Shown here one piece after another: positions 56,215 through 64,000 of a stretch of 64,000 nucleotides of DNA. The notes under the pieces are model-generated. The model was not told the DNA's origin, did no database searches, and was given only the letters and a program-made list of their open reading frames with translations. Source of the DNA: Devosia sp. 67-54 (GTDB taxonomy: Bacteria; Pseudomonadota; Alphaproteobacteria; Rhizobiales; Devosiaceae); assembly GCF_001899075.1 (NCBI RefSeq), contig NZ_MKVA01000006.1:124001-188000 (forward strand), written 5' to 3'. The position numbers and the translations under genes are program-made. Within the stretch, counting starts at the first letter, position 1; the number at the start of each line of letters is the position of its first letter.

Positions 56215-57309
56215 TCACTTCTCAGAGTCCCCAAACGCTGCCATCGCAGCGTCGCTCCGCGCCGGTATCGGTCCAAGCTCAATCGAGATGCAGTACGTTG
56301 CCCTTTGTCCTGGGCTCAGTGCCGTTGAATTCAAATCCGTCCCTTCTGGATCAAATTGTCGCGTCGGCTCCAAGGCGAACGCGTAGACACCCGATTGAAA
56401 TGCGCGCCACACTCCAAAATTTGGAAGCGCGATCTGCGAAAACGAGAGGCACGCTCGTACACCACCGAGCAGATTGGGGTTTCGCAGCTCGATTTCGGCT
56501 GTAGACGTCCCCGAGTCGACCGGCATCTCCTGGAAATAGTCGACGAAGTCGTCTCGTGGGCGCTTGTCTTCGGCATTGAACGAGGACGCCATTTCAGCAC
56601 CTATGTCGCCCGCGATCTTGATGGATTGATCGACGAACGGATAGCCGAAGTTGACATGGTAGAGGATCGCGTGGGGCGTCGGCCGGTAGCCGCAGTTCTC
56701 GACAGCGTCGTCGACATGGATTGCGTTACCGAAGACCTCGAGATGGATGCAGCGACGGAGGACCAGGTTCTCACCGAATACAGCGCTCTGCCGGACGACT
56801 GCCTCCGCCCAAATGACTGGCCGATCTCTGCTCCAGTCGATGCCATACCCGGATAACGAAGCACGCTGGCTGGAAATCCGGCCGTGCAGCGGATGGAAGA
56901 TCTCTTTTCGGTGCTTGTGCATGTAGCGGCTGGCATTCTCCCTGTGGGCGCCGCCGATGTGATCCAGACCGCACGTCACGATGAAACCGTCGAAGTTGCG
57001 GTAGAACCCGATGCCGTCTTCGGCATCGACCGGATTGGATGGCCACGGCAGGCTGTTCGCACTGTTCCAGCCGATGTTCATCCCGCGCCAGGTCGCGCTT
57101 GAGATATCGAATCCACGGTCGACAGCGATCTCGAATCCGATGCCGTTGGCGTTGCGCACAACCAACAGTCGTTGACCGCGGCCCGGCCCATCTTCGACCT
57201 GCAGCAGGCGAATGTCGGCAATTCCCCGACCGTCGACTGTGCGACGTCGTAACTCGGCTAAAGGCAATGTGTGGGCGGCGCGGTATTCGCCTCTCGTCTC
57301 AATTGGCAT
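56215..57309 (-). CDS. DUF4432 family, aldose-epimerase-like protein
   Basis: A 364-residue beta-rich protein resembling the DUF4432 branch of the galactose-mutarotase superfamily. Typical parts are FEIAVDRGFDISSATWRGMNIGW near residue 80, GLDHIGG, HPLHGRI and HAILYHVNFGYP. These proteins bind sugar-like compounds and are found in sugar or inositol catabolic clusters; the reaction is not established. I start at ATG 57309, 18 bp after the phosphatase gene; the frame is open to 57390. It is last in the leftward module C operon. Confidence 0.78.
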   Translation of the reverse strand: MPIETRGEYRAAHTLPLAELRRRTVDGRGIADIRLLQVEDGPGRGQRLLVVRNANGIGFEIAVDRGFDISSATWRGMNIGWNSANSLPWPSNPVDAEDGIGFYRNFDGFIVTCGLDHIGGAHRENASRYMHKHRKEIFHPLHGRISSQRASLSGYGIDWSRDRPVIWAEAVVRQSAVFGENLVLRRCIHLEVFGNAIHVDDAVENCGYRPTPHAILYHVNFGYPFVDQSIKIAGDIGAEMASSFNAEDKRPRDDFVDYFQEMPVDSGTSTAEIELRNPNLLGGVRACLSFSQIALPNFGVWRAFQSGVYAFALEPTRQFDPEGTDLNSTALSPGQRATYCISIELGPIPARSDAAMAAFGDSEK

Positions 57310-57326
57310 TCCCAGCTTGCCCGATC

Positions 57327-58151
57327 TTACGCATGCGACACTCTCGCCAGCAAAGGGCGCACCCTTTCTACGAACTCCTCGCTGCCGCACGCGAACCGCA
57401 GCTTGTCAGCAAGTTCGGTATGGTCCCAGTCGATCGTGTCTTTGGCTCCAAGACTACTCAAAATGGGCAAGGCAGCCATAACGTCCCAGGTCGAATCCCC
57501 CAGGGAGATGTAGCCGTCGGTTTCGCCCATCGCGACCTCGATCAGCGACAATGTAGCCGATCCGCAGCACCGGAAACTGATGCGCAGATCATCGGAAATG
57601 AAGCGGATTACTTCCAGCCGGTCGTCGGTCGCGACCGAAGGATGTAGGCCGATGCCCATGGCGGCCCGCGACAGATCGAGGTCGGGCAGCGGTGGCATGG
57701 GTTTGCCATTGAGGCGCGTTTCGATCGCCTGACCCCCCGTTAGCGTGAGGCCACGTACAGGGGCATGGATGACGCCGAAGGCCGGTCGTCGATCTTCATA
57801 GAGCCCAATCGAGATCGCCCAGTTCTGGCCTCCACGCACGAAATTGAACGTGCCATCTATCGGATCGATTACCCAAACCCGACCCGACACGCCACGCACA
57901 TTACCGCCTTCCTCCCCGAATACACCGTCATCTGGAAACGCTCGGCCCAGGCTCTCGATGACGAATCTCTCCACTTCCCTGTCCGCCTCTGTCACCAGGT
58001 CAAGATGCCCCTTGCTATCGACTGGCACTGTTGCGAGCGAGTGAAAGTGGGTGAGTGCAATGTCCCCGGCTTGCCGGGCGATGTCCTCGACGATGGACTC
58101 CTTGCCCCGGCCAGACAAGCCCGATCCGTTCCAATCAGCCACGAGCTTCAT
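57327..58151 (-). CDS. Inositol monophosphatase-family phosphatase
   Basis: A 274-residue Mg2+-dependent phosphatase. The family metal motifs are present: FGEEGG, WVIDPIDGTFNF (with both Asp ligands) and the C-terminal STWDVMA. Likely substrates are inositol-1-phosphate, glycerol-2-phosphate or other sugar phosphates. ATG at 58151 has an AGGA directly upstream and overlaps the glycerophosphodiesterase end by 17 bp, so the two are translationally linked. With GDPD upstream it suggests dephosphorylation of the head-group phosphate. Confidence 0.89.
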   Translation of the reverse strand: MKLVADWNGSGLSGRGKESIVEDIARQAGDIALTHFHSLATVPVDSKGHLDLVTEADREVERFVIESLGRAFPDDGVFGEEGGNVRGVSGRVWVIDPIDGTFNFVRGGQNWAISIGLYEDRRPAFGVIHAPVRGLTLTGGQAIETRLNGKPMPPLPDLDLSRAAMGIGLHPSVATDDRLEVIRFISDDLRISFRCCGSATLSLIEVAMGETDGYISLGDSTWDVMAALPILSSLGAKDTIDWDHTELADKLRFACGSEEFVERVRPLLARVSHA

Positions 58152-58938
58152 TCCTAATCCTGGCCATCTGGGCGACGTCGTCACTGATGATGTGATCGAG
58201 CTGGCCCGCGCGGATCCACTGAACCACTTGGGCCTCGACATCCACGCCGTAGCGTTTCAGCTTATCGAGCCGATCGGGGCGTGGCACATGCAAGAAGACC
58301 GCGAAGCCGCCGTCATGAAGCTGATACGATTCTCCGCTAGGAAAATGCTGGATTTCGAGATTGATCGCATCGACGTTTGCCTCGCGCGCTAGGGCGGCCG
58401 GATCTATCAACCTGGAGTGCGAAAGGCCGACAGTCGGCACCTCGGGAATGAGGTTCTTGACCGCTCGCAGCTGGACAAAGTCGAAAGACGAGAACTGCAG
58501 CAGGTCGGCGCAATCGAGTTCATCGATAAGAGCCCGCAGCTTGGGAAATATCACGTCGTTCTGATCGTATATCTTGAGCTCGAGTTGGTAGATGATCCCT
58601 GCGTCTCGCGCATAGAGCAGCGCGTCGCGCAGTCGGGGAATGCGCTCGCCAGCAAACTTGGCGTCGAACCAGCTGCCGGCATCAAGTGCGGCAATCTCGG
58701 CATAGGTCATGTTGCGCACTAGGCCGTGCCAGTTGGTCGTTCGATCCACCGTTTCGTCATGGATGAGGACGAACTCTCCGTCACTCGTCATCGAGAGGTC
58801 GGTTTCGCAGGTTACCCCTGTTCCTCCGAGTTCGCGGGCCAGCCGAAAAGCGGCCATCGTGTTCTCGGGCGCGCCGGCGCTGTGACCTCTGTGGCCGGCA
58901 ATCCGCATGGTCTGCGGTGTCATTCGTAGCGAGTTCAT
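58135..58938 (-). CDS. ugpQ: Glycerophosphodiester phosphodiesterase
   Basis: A 267-residue GDPD enzyme, TIM barrel, cutting glycerophosphodiesters to sn-glycerol 3-phosphate and an alcohol. Catalytic HR...H of IAGHRGHSAGAPENT and the metal motif ETDLSMTSDGEFVLIHDETVDRTT are intact. No signal peptide, so it is cytoplasmic and works on imported substrate. It follows the permease by 14 bp. Its G3P product could feed glpD of module A. Confidence 0.92.
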   Translation of the reverse strand: MNSLRMTPQTMRIAGHRGHSAGAPENTMAAFRLARELGGTGVTCETDLSMTSDGEFVLIHDETVDRTTNWHGLVRNMTYAEIAALDAGSWFDAKFAGERIPRLRDALLYARDAGIIYQLELKIYDQNDVIFPKLRALIDELDCADLLQFSSFDFVQLRAVKNLIPEVPTVGLSHSRLIDPAALAREANVDAINLEIQHFPSGESYQLHDGGFAVFLHVPRPDRLDKLKRYGVDVEAQVVQWIRAGQLDHIISDDVAQMARIRNEARG

Positions 58939-58952
58939 TCTTCTTTCTCTTG

Positions 58953-59819
58953 TTAGCGCAGGCGGGCGTCGACGCGATCACGCAGATAGTCGCCGAGTAG
59001 ACTGATGGACAGCGTGGTGAGCACGATGATCACGCCCGGCAAGGCTGTGAGCCACCAGGCGATCGCGATGTATTGCCTGCCATCGGCGACCATAAGCCCG
59101 AGGCTTGTCGCCGGCGGCCGGATACCCAGTCCCAAAAAGCTCAGGCCGCTCTCCAACAAGATGATGTCGGGGAAGTTCACCGTGAACTGGACGATAAGAG
59201 GACCAGCGATGTTTGGCAGAATGTGACGGAGGTAAATGCGCACCGACGGAACACCTACGATACGCGCCGCTTCAGCATAGCCTTCCTGGTTGGCGGCCAG
59301 GACCAGGCCCCGTGTAAGGCGGGCATAGCGTTCAAAAGCCGCAAAACCGATCAGGAGAACGAAAAATACCGGATTGGACCCAAAGAACGCGAGGACGAAG
59401 AGCGCGATGATAATGAAGGGGACGGAGGCCTTGGCATCTGCAAAGCCCATGATCACATTGTCGATCGCACCGCCAAAATGTGCGGCTATGAAGCCAAGGG
59501 TCGTACCGATGAACGCGCAAATCAACGAACCGATCAGGGCAATCATCAATGACGTCTGAGTTGCAACCAGCATGTTGCTGAGAAGGTCTCTACCCAGATA
59601 GTCGGTCCCCAGCAGGTGACCCGGCAGCGCACCGGGCGCCGCGAAACGGGAGAGCGGCGCCTGGTGCAGGTAGTCGTAGGGTGCGATCCACTTCGCGGCG
59701 GCACCCACAAGAACGATAGCGGCGATCCACACGATGCAAAGCCAGATGCTGACTGGAATTTGGCGGGCAAAATCCCAGACCTTCGACTTGGGCAAAGTGA
59801 GCACTTCAGCCTGGATCAT
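58953..59819 (-). CDS. Dipeptide-type ABC transporter permease, DppC-like (module C)
   Basis: A 288-residue permease of the oligopeptide/nickel class. N-terminal hydrophobic segment, then GTDYLGRDLLSNMLVATQTSL typical of DppC/OppC, and the EAA-type loop YAEAARIVGVPSVRIYLRHILPNIAGPL. The start ATG at 59819 overlaps the other permease by 14 bp. It forms the channel with the DppB-like protein. Confidence 0.91.
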   Translation of the reverse strand: MIQAEVLTLPKSKVWDFARQIPVSIWLCIVWIAAIVLVGAAAKWIAPYDYLHQAPLSRFAAPGALPGHLLGTDYLGRDLLSNMLVATQTSLMIALIGSLICAFIGTTLGFIAAHFGGAIDNVIMGFADAKASVPFIIIALFVLAFFGSNPVFFVLLIGFAAFERYARLTRGLVLAANQEGYAEAARIVGVPSVRIYLRHILPNIAGPLIVQFTVNFPDIILLESGLSFLGLGIRPPATSLGLMVADGRQYIAIAWWLTALPGVIIVLTTLSISLLGDYLRDRVDARLR

Positions 59820-60738
59820 TGTTCTGAAGCCTAATTTTCGGATTGAGGACCGCATAGAGAACATCCACGGTCAGATTGACGGTGACCATGAAGGCGGTGA
59901 ACGTGATGATCACTGCCTGCACCACGTTCAGATCACCCAATGTAACGGCGCGCACGAAACCGCTTCCCAAGCCCGGCCAGGCAAATACCTGTTCCACGAA
60001 TACCGCTCCGCCCAACAGGCCGCCGGCAACGAAGCCAAGCATCGTCACCATGGGAATCGCAGCGTTCGGAAGCGCGTGCCGGATGATGATTTCCCAGTCA
60101 GCGATGCCGTCTGCACGGGCGGCGATGATGTATGGCTGATCGAGCACTTCGATCAGCGCGGCGCGCGCAAATCGCGAAATAGCCGCTGCGCTGGTCAGCG
60201 CAAAAGTGACGATGGGCAGGATCGCATGCTGCCATGAGGAGCTGCCCGAGCTAGGCAATACCCGCAACCAGACGGCGAACATGAAGATGAAGGCGAGCCC
60301 CAGCAGGAAATTGGGAACGCTGTACCCCAGCACGGCGCCTGACATGACGGCCTTGTCCATTGGCGTATCGCGTCGGATAGCCGCTAGGACGCCGGCCGGA
60401 ATCCCAAGGAGTATGCTGAGGACAAATGCCGGAACGGTCACCAGAAGCGTCTTCGGGGCGCGTTCGACGATGACCGCAAAGGCGTCCCGGTTATCGGCAA
60501 AAGACCTTCCGAAATCGCCGGTAACCACGTGAGCGACATATAGCACATATTGCTCAAGGATCGGCTTGTCCAAGCCCCAGCTTGCCCGGACGGCGGCCAA
60601 GGCTTCGGGCGTCGATTGGTCTCCCAGCATCTGCTCTGCTGGATCGCCGCTCACGCGCAGAACCACAAACACAAACGTGACGGTGAGAATGAGCACGACA
60701 ATGGCCCGTACGAGCCGCCCTATGACAAAGGACGCCAT
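59806..60738 (-). CDS. Dipeptide-type ABC transporter permease, DppB-like (module C)
   Basis: A 310-residue permease with the DppB N-terminal pattern FVIGRLVRAIVVLILTVTFVFVVLRVSGDP and the EAA-type region YIIAARADGIADWEIIIRHALPNAAIP. ATG at 60738 shares one base with the ATPase stop. Such systems also import non-peptides, including sugars and phosphodiesters. Confidence 0.91.
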   Translation of the reverse strand: MASFVIGRLVRAIVVLILTVTFVFVVLRVSGDPAEQMLGDQSTPEALAAVRASWGLDKPILEQYVLYVAHVVTGDFGRSFADNRDAFAVIVERAPKTLLVTVPAFVLSILLGIPAGVLAAIRRDTPMDKAVMSGAVLGYSVPNFLLGLAFIFMFAVWLRVLPSSGSSSWQHAILPIVTFALTSAAAISRFARAALIEVLDQPYIIAARADGIADWEIIIRHALPNAAIPMVTMLGFVAGGLLGGAVFVEQVFAWPGLGSGFVRAVTLGDLNVVQAVIITFTAFMVTVNLTVDVLYAVLNPKIRLQNNDPG

Positions 60739-61736
60739 CAAGCGGTCTCCATTTGCGCAGTGGCCGCCGGGGTCATCTCTTCGGCCCGATGACACGCCAC
60801 CTGTTGATTCCCGACCTCACGCAGAGGCGGTATCTCTGCGGCACACTTGTCGATGGCGAAGGGACAGCGTGAGCGGAAGGCGCAACCCTGCGACAGCTTT
60901 GCGATGTCGAGCTCACCCTGTATCGGCGGCCGTACGTTGCGGATGCGCGGGTCCATCGTCGGCACTGAGGCCAGCAAGGCCCTCGTGTAGGGATGGCGCG
61001 GCCACTCATAGACCGACTTGATGTCCCCGGTCTCGAGAATGCGCCCCAAATACATGACGGCGATCCGATCGACCACGTGTCGGACGATCCGCAGATCGTG
61101 GGTGATAAACACATAGGCAAGGTCCAGTTCCTGCCACAGCGAACGCAATTGCGCGACCACCTGGGCCTGCACCGAAACATCCAGTGCAGAAACGGCCTCG
61201 TCGAAGATAACCAGTTCAGGCTCGAGGATCAGCGCCCGTGCCATGACGACCCGCTGCCTCTGCCCGCCAGACAACTGATGGGGGAAGCGGTTCATGAGTC
61301 CGCTCGACAGCCCGACACGTTCGAGTATCGCTGCTGCGCGCGCCAAGGCCTCATTTCGGTTGCCGACCTTGTGTACCAAAACCGGCTCGGCGACTTGGTT
61401 GCCAACACTCATCTGAGGATTGAGCGCCGCCTGGGGACTCTGCTGCACCAGGGACGTCTGCTTGCGAAACGCCATCCAGTCTCGCGACCGCCTCTGCGCG
61501 TGCGACTTGCCCTTGTAGCGCACCTCGCCCAGCGTCGGAGGTGTGAGGCCGAGCAGGAGGCGACCAAGGGTCGATTTCCCACTGCCGGACTCGCCGACCA
61601 CTCCGATGCGTTCCCGATGCGCCAGCTCCAGATTGACGGCGTTGACCGCCGTATGGCTGGCTCTCTTGCCGAATAGGCCAGATTTCAACCGAAAGACCTT
61701 CGTGAGATCGGTTGCCTCGAGGAGCGGCGGCGTCAT
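60738..61736 (-). CDS. Dipeptide-type ABC transporter ATPase, DppF-like (module C)
   Basis: A 332-residue ATPase: Walker A GESGSGKST, signature LSGGQRQRVVMARAL, Walker B LVIFDEAVSALD (Ala in place of the usual Pro after Glu), and a C-terminal oligopeptide-transporter domain with the cysteine-rich GCAFRSRCPFAIDKC. ATG at 61736 overlaps the previous gene by 4 bp. Confidence 0.91.
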   Translation of the reverse strand: MTPPLLEATDLTKVFRLKSGLFGKRASHTAVNAVNLELAHRERIGVVGESGSGKSTLGRLLLGLTPPTLGEVRYKGKSHAQRRSRDWMAFRKQTSLVQQSPQAALNPQMSVGNQVAEPVLVHKVGNRNEALARAAAILERVGLSSGLMNRFPHQLSGGQRQRVVMARALILEPELVIFDEAVSALDVSVQAQVVAQLRSLWQELDLAYVFITHDLRIVRHVVDRIAVMYLGRILETGDIKSVYEWPRHPYTRALLASVPTMDPRIRNVRPPIQGELDIAKLSQGCAFRSRCPFAIDKCAAEIPPLREVGNQQVACHRAEEMTPAATAQMETA

Positions 61737-62674
61737 GCGTGCACCGGATGGTAACAAGCTGCCTGATGGTCAGCACTGATGCTGGCCACTTCGGGAAAGC
61801 GCGCCTCGCATTCTTGCGTCGCGCGAGGGCAGCGTGGATGGAAATGGCATCCCGACGGAAGATTGTTGAGCAGTGGAACCGACCCAGGGATTGGCGTCGG
61901 CGGTTCCATGTCTTTCGGATCGACAGTCGGCATGCAGTCAATGAGGGCATGCGCATACGGATGCGCCGCTCTCTCAACCAGGACATCGATCGGCGCGGTC
62001 TCGACGATTTTGCCGCAGTACATCACGGCCGCGCGGTCCGCCAATCGCGAGATCACACCCAGGTCATGCGACACGATCAGAAGGGCCATGCCTGTTTCCG
62101 ACTTCAGCTCCTCCAACAGGTAGAGGATCTGAGCCTGTGTCGTGACATCGAGCGCCGTCGTGGGTTCGTCGGCAATGAGCAAAGCAGGCTTTACTGAAAG
62201 CGCGTGCGCGATCATGACGCGCTGGTTCATGCCGCCGGAAAACTGGTGCGGATAGCACCGCAGCCGGCTTTTTGCCTGGTCGATACCCACCCGCTCAAGA
62301 AGGCGCATGGCTTCCAACCGAGCATCATTGCCCCTTAGTCCCTGATGACGGTAGAGGCTCGATTCCAGGTAGTGGCCAATCGTGTGAACTGGATTGAGGC
62401 TGCTGGTTGAGTCCTGAAAGATCATCGCGGTCCGCGGCTGTGCCTCTTTGGCGGGACCTTGCGGCTCCCAGTTGAATGCGACCGTGCCACCGGTCTGGGC
62501 GACGCCGCGCGGCAGAATCCGGGCAATGGCATAGCAAGTCATGCTCTTACCGCAGCCAGATTCACCAACCAGACCGAGCGTTTCACCTGCTTCAAGCGAA
62601 AGGTTGATGCCGTCGATGATTTTTAGCGCCCTCGTCCGGATCACCAGATCGCTAACCGTCAAGAGACGAGACAC
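61733..62674 (-). CDS. Dipeptide-type ABC transporter ATPase, DppD-like (module C)
   Basis: A 313-residue ATPase: Walker A GESGCGKS, signature variant [15 protein letters not shown], Walker [13 protein letters not shown] and C-terminal [16 protein letters not shown] chose GTG at 62674, with GGGAG seven bases upstream, over a GTG at 62704. It follows the binding protein on the same strand and overlaps the DppF-like gene by 4 bp. Confidence 0.9.
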   Translation of the reverse strand: MSRLLTVSDLVIRTRALKIIDGINLSLEAGETLGLVGESGCGKSMTCYAIARILPRGVAQTGGTVAFNWEPQGPAKEAQPRTAMIFQDSTSSLNPVHTIGHYLESSLYRHQGLRGNDARLEAMRLLERVGIDQAKSRLRCYPHQFSGGMNQRVMIAHALSVKPALLIADEPTTALDVTTQAQILYLLEELKSETGMALLIVSHDLGVISRLADRAAVMYCGKIVETAPIDVLVERAAHPYAHALIDCMPTVDPKDMEPPTPIPGSVPLLNNLPSGCHFHPRCPRATQECEARFPEVASISADHQAACYHPVHA

Positions 62675-62738
62675 CAGAGTGCTCCCAAAGAATGCGGCGC
62701 GCACAAAGGCGCGCCGCCGCCAAATTTGACAGATCGAT

Positions 62739-62756
62739 CTCAGCTAAAGCTGAGAT
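62739..62756 (-). other. Small palindrome at the end of the binding-protein gene
   Basis: TCTCAGCTTTAGCTGAGA spans the stop codon of the module C binding-protein gene and can form a 7-8 bp hairpin. No U-run follows. It may slow exonucleases and so favour binding-protein expression over the downstream transporter genes. Confidence 0.4.
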
Positions 62757-64000
62757 TATCGGCCCGCAGATCCATCGTCTCAAAAGTCACCGGTCGCCAT
62801 TTGACGTCCTTACGCGCGCCATAGACGTCAAAGGGCTGATAGAGCAGAACAGCCGGCGCCTCCTCATCAAAGATTTCGCGTAAGCGATCGAAGGCAGCCA
62901 ACCTGTCAGGGCCGTCGGGCATCTGCTCGACCTTGTCACAGAGCTCATTGAACTCCGCCGGGGCCTGCCAACCCCACCGGGTCTGAATGCCGCGCCGAGG
63001 TCCAAACTCGGAAACAAGGGTAGTGACAGCATCGGTCAGCCACTGTCCGTTGGACCAGGTTCTGATCCACACCTGCTCATCCGGCACCGAGGTCCCAGGT
63101 GCTACGATCTCAGGAACGATGTTGATGCCGACGTCCTTCCACATTTCGATCATCATCGTCATCGCAGGGATGGAGTTGGCGTAGTAGCTGCCGGTGCGAT
63201 AGGTGATGGGGGAGCCGTCATAGCCGCTCGCGGCTACAAGTTGCTTCGCCTTTTCGACGTTGTATTCGAAGGTAGGCAACTTGGGGTCATAGCTCGCGCC
63301 GTAGTGCGGGAAGTTGAACCCGTTCGGAATGACTGCCTTGTTTTGCCATAACGCCTCGACGATCAGCGGACGATTGATGGACAGCGACATGGCTCGCCGC
63401 AGTTCCTTGGACTGCAGCTCCGGCTTGTGGAAGTTGAACGTGAACATGTGGATGTTCTCGATCACTGTTCCACGCGTCTCCAGATCTGGGTAGCCGTCGA
63501 CCAGCTTCATGTCATCGGGCGTCAACGTCGTGACGACGTCGTACTCGCCGCTGATCAAGCCTGCAACACGCGTGGCGGGTTCGCCGACGACCTGGTAGGT
63601 GATCTTCGATGCCGTTGGCGCGTCGCCCCAGAAATTGTTGTTTGCCTCGAGCGTGACGTGGTCGTTGGAGAGAAAATCGACGAACTTATAGGGGCCCGTG
63701 CCGACAGGCTTGTTGCCGAACCCATCCGCTCCAAGTCCCTTGTAGTATTCCTTAGGAACGATTGGCCCAAGCCATGACGCAGCATACTTTTCGATCAACC
63801 CGGACGGCGTCTTCGTGCGCAGGACGACCGTGTATTGATCCTCGACCACAGGTTCGTCCCAATTGGGCGAGAAGGCCCGACCATTGGGTATCGACTTGAT
63901 CGCTTCGTCGCCCCAAAGCCGTTCCGAGGAGAACGTGTAGGCGACATCGTCAGCGGTCATTTCCACGCCGTTATGGAACTTGACGCCTTTGCGAAGCTTG
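62740..64000 (-). CDS. Family 5 extracellular solute-binding protein (DppA/OppA-like), N-terminus beyond window
   Basis: The last 419 or so residues of a periplasmic binding protein of the dipeptide/nickel family (usual length 500-550). The visible part starts in the conserved KLRKGVKFHNGVEMTADDVAYTF region, followed by GTGPYKF and the LRRAMSLSINR segment. The start lies past base 64,000. It is upstream of the two ATPases and two permeases in the leftward operon. With a phosphodiesterase and phosphatase in the same operon, the ligand may be a glycerophosphodiester, but this is inference. Confidence 0.9.
   Translation of the reverse strand, partial: KLRKGVKFHNGVEMTADDVAYTFSSERLWGDEAIKSIPNGRAFSPNWDEPVVEDQYTVVLRTKTPSGLIEKYAASWLGPIVPKEYYKGLGADGFGNKPVGTGPYKFVDFLSNDHVTLEANNNFWGDAPTASKITYQVVGEPATRVAGLISGEYDVVTTLTPDDMKLVDGYPDLETRGTVIENIHMFTFNFHKPELQSKELRRAMSLSINRPLIVEALWQNKAVIPNGFNFPHYGASYDPKLPTFEYNVEKAKQLVAASGYDGSPITYRTGSYYANSIPAMTMMIEMWKDVGINIVPEIVAPGTSVPDEQVWIRTWSNGQWLTDAVTTLVSEFGPRRGIQTRWGWQAPAEFNELCDKVEQMPDGPDRLAAFDRLREIFDEEAPAVLLYQPFDVYGARKDVKWRPVTFETMDLRADNLSFS

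Overview
The window looks like a high-GC alphaproteobacterium, most likely Hyphomicrobiales (Devosia/rhizobia-like). The reasons are a SAM-II riboswitch ahead of metZ, a rhizobial RhaSTPQ-type rhamnose transporter, an alphaproteobacterial long-form dCTP deaminase and GC-rich hairpin repeats between genes. The genus is inference only.

Bases 1 to about 24,190 look like backbone with strong G/C third-position bias. In order: the end of an RND efflux adaptor and its full RND pump; metZ under a SAM-II riboswitch with an intrinsic terminator; a dCTP deaminase; and a complete divergent cluster for non-phosphorylating L-rhamnose (or related deoxysugar) catabolism (6.5-18.4 kb). That cluster has SDR, rhaS-Q-P-T and aldo/keto reductase leftward, and a DapA-type aldolase, two acid-sugar dehydratases, a lactonase, a GntR regulator and a mutarotase rightward, with a FadR-type operator between the arms. 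A tRNA-Gly(CCC), a divergent 7TM histidine kinase / LuxR response regulator pair, a LysE exporter and dadA follow. The last backbone gene is a glycosyltransferase that keeps only its C-terminal part.

From about 24.2 kb to the window end the sequence is visibly less GC-rich and looks like a genomic or integrative island. A tyrosine integrase sits next to the broken glycosyltransferase, and no right end is visible. Module A (25.9-43 kb): chemoreceptor, ROK repressor, three SGNH/GDSL esterases, a ribose-type ABC importer, glpD, glpK, acetyl-CoA synthetase and class II fructose-bisphosphate aldolase. The combination reads as a route for an acyl- (probably acetyl-) glycerol compound: sense, import, de-esterify, then send glycerol to DHAP and acetate to acetyl-CoA. 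The same 21-bp palindrome precedes the chemoreceptor and the esterase/transporter promoter region, suggesting one ROK regulon that includes taxis. Two gene remnants (fructose-bisphosphatase and chemoreceptor C-termini) mark a scar at 43-44.2 kb.

Module B (44.3-55.1 kb): polyamine-type ABC importer, MmgE/PrpD protein, AtzG-like/AtzE-like amidase pair, LysR regulator and a three-part FAD/[2Fe-2S] amine (opine/hydroxyproline-type) dehydrogenase. This looks like catabolism of an amide- or imine-bearing nitrogen compound whose identity is open. Module C (56.2-64 kb, leftward): dipeptide-type ABC importer, glycerophosphodiesterase, inositol-monophosphatase-like phosphatase and a DUF4432 epimerase-like protein, consistent with use of a glycerophosphodiester such as glycerophosphoinositol. 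Modules A and C share a glycerol theme. All assignments come from reading the sequence; no database search was run.
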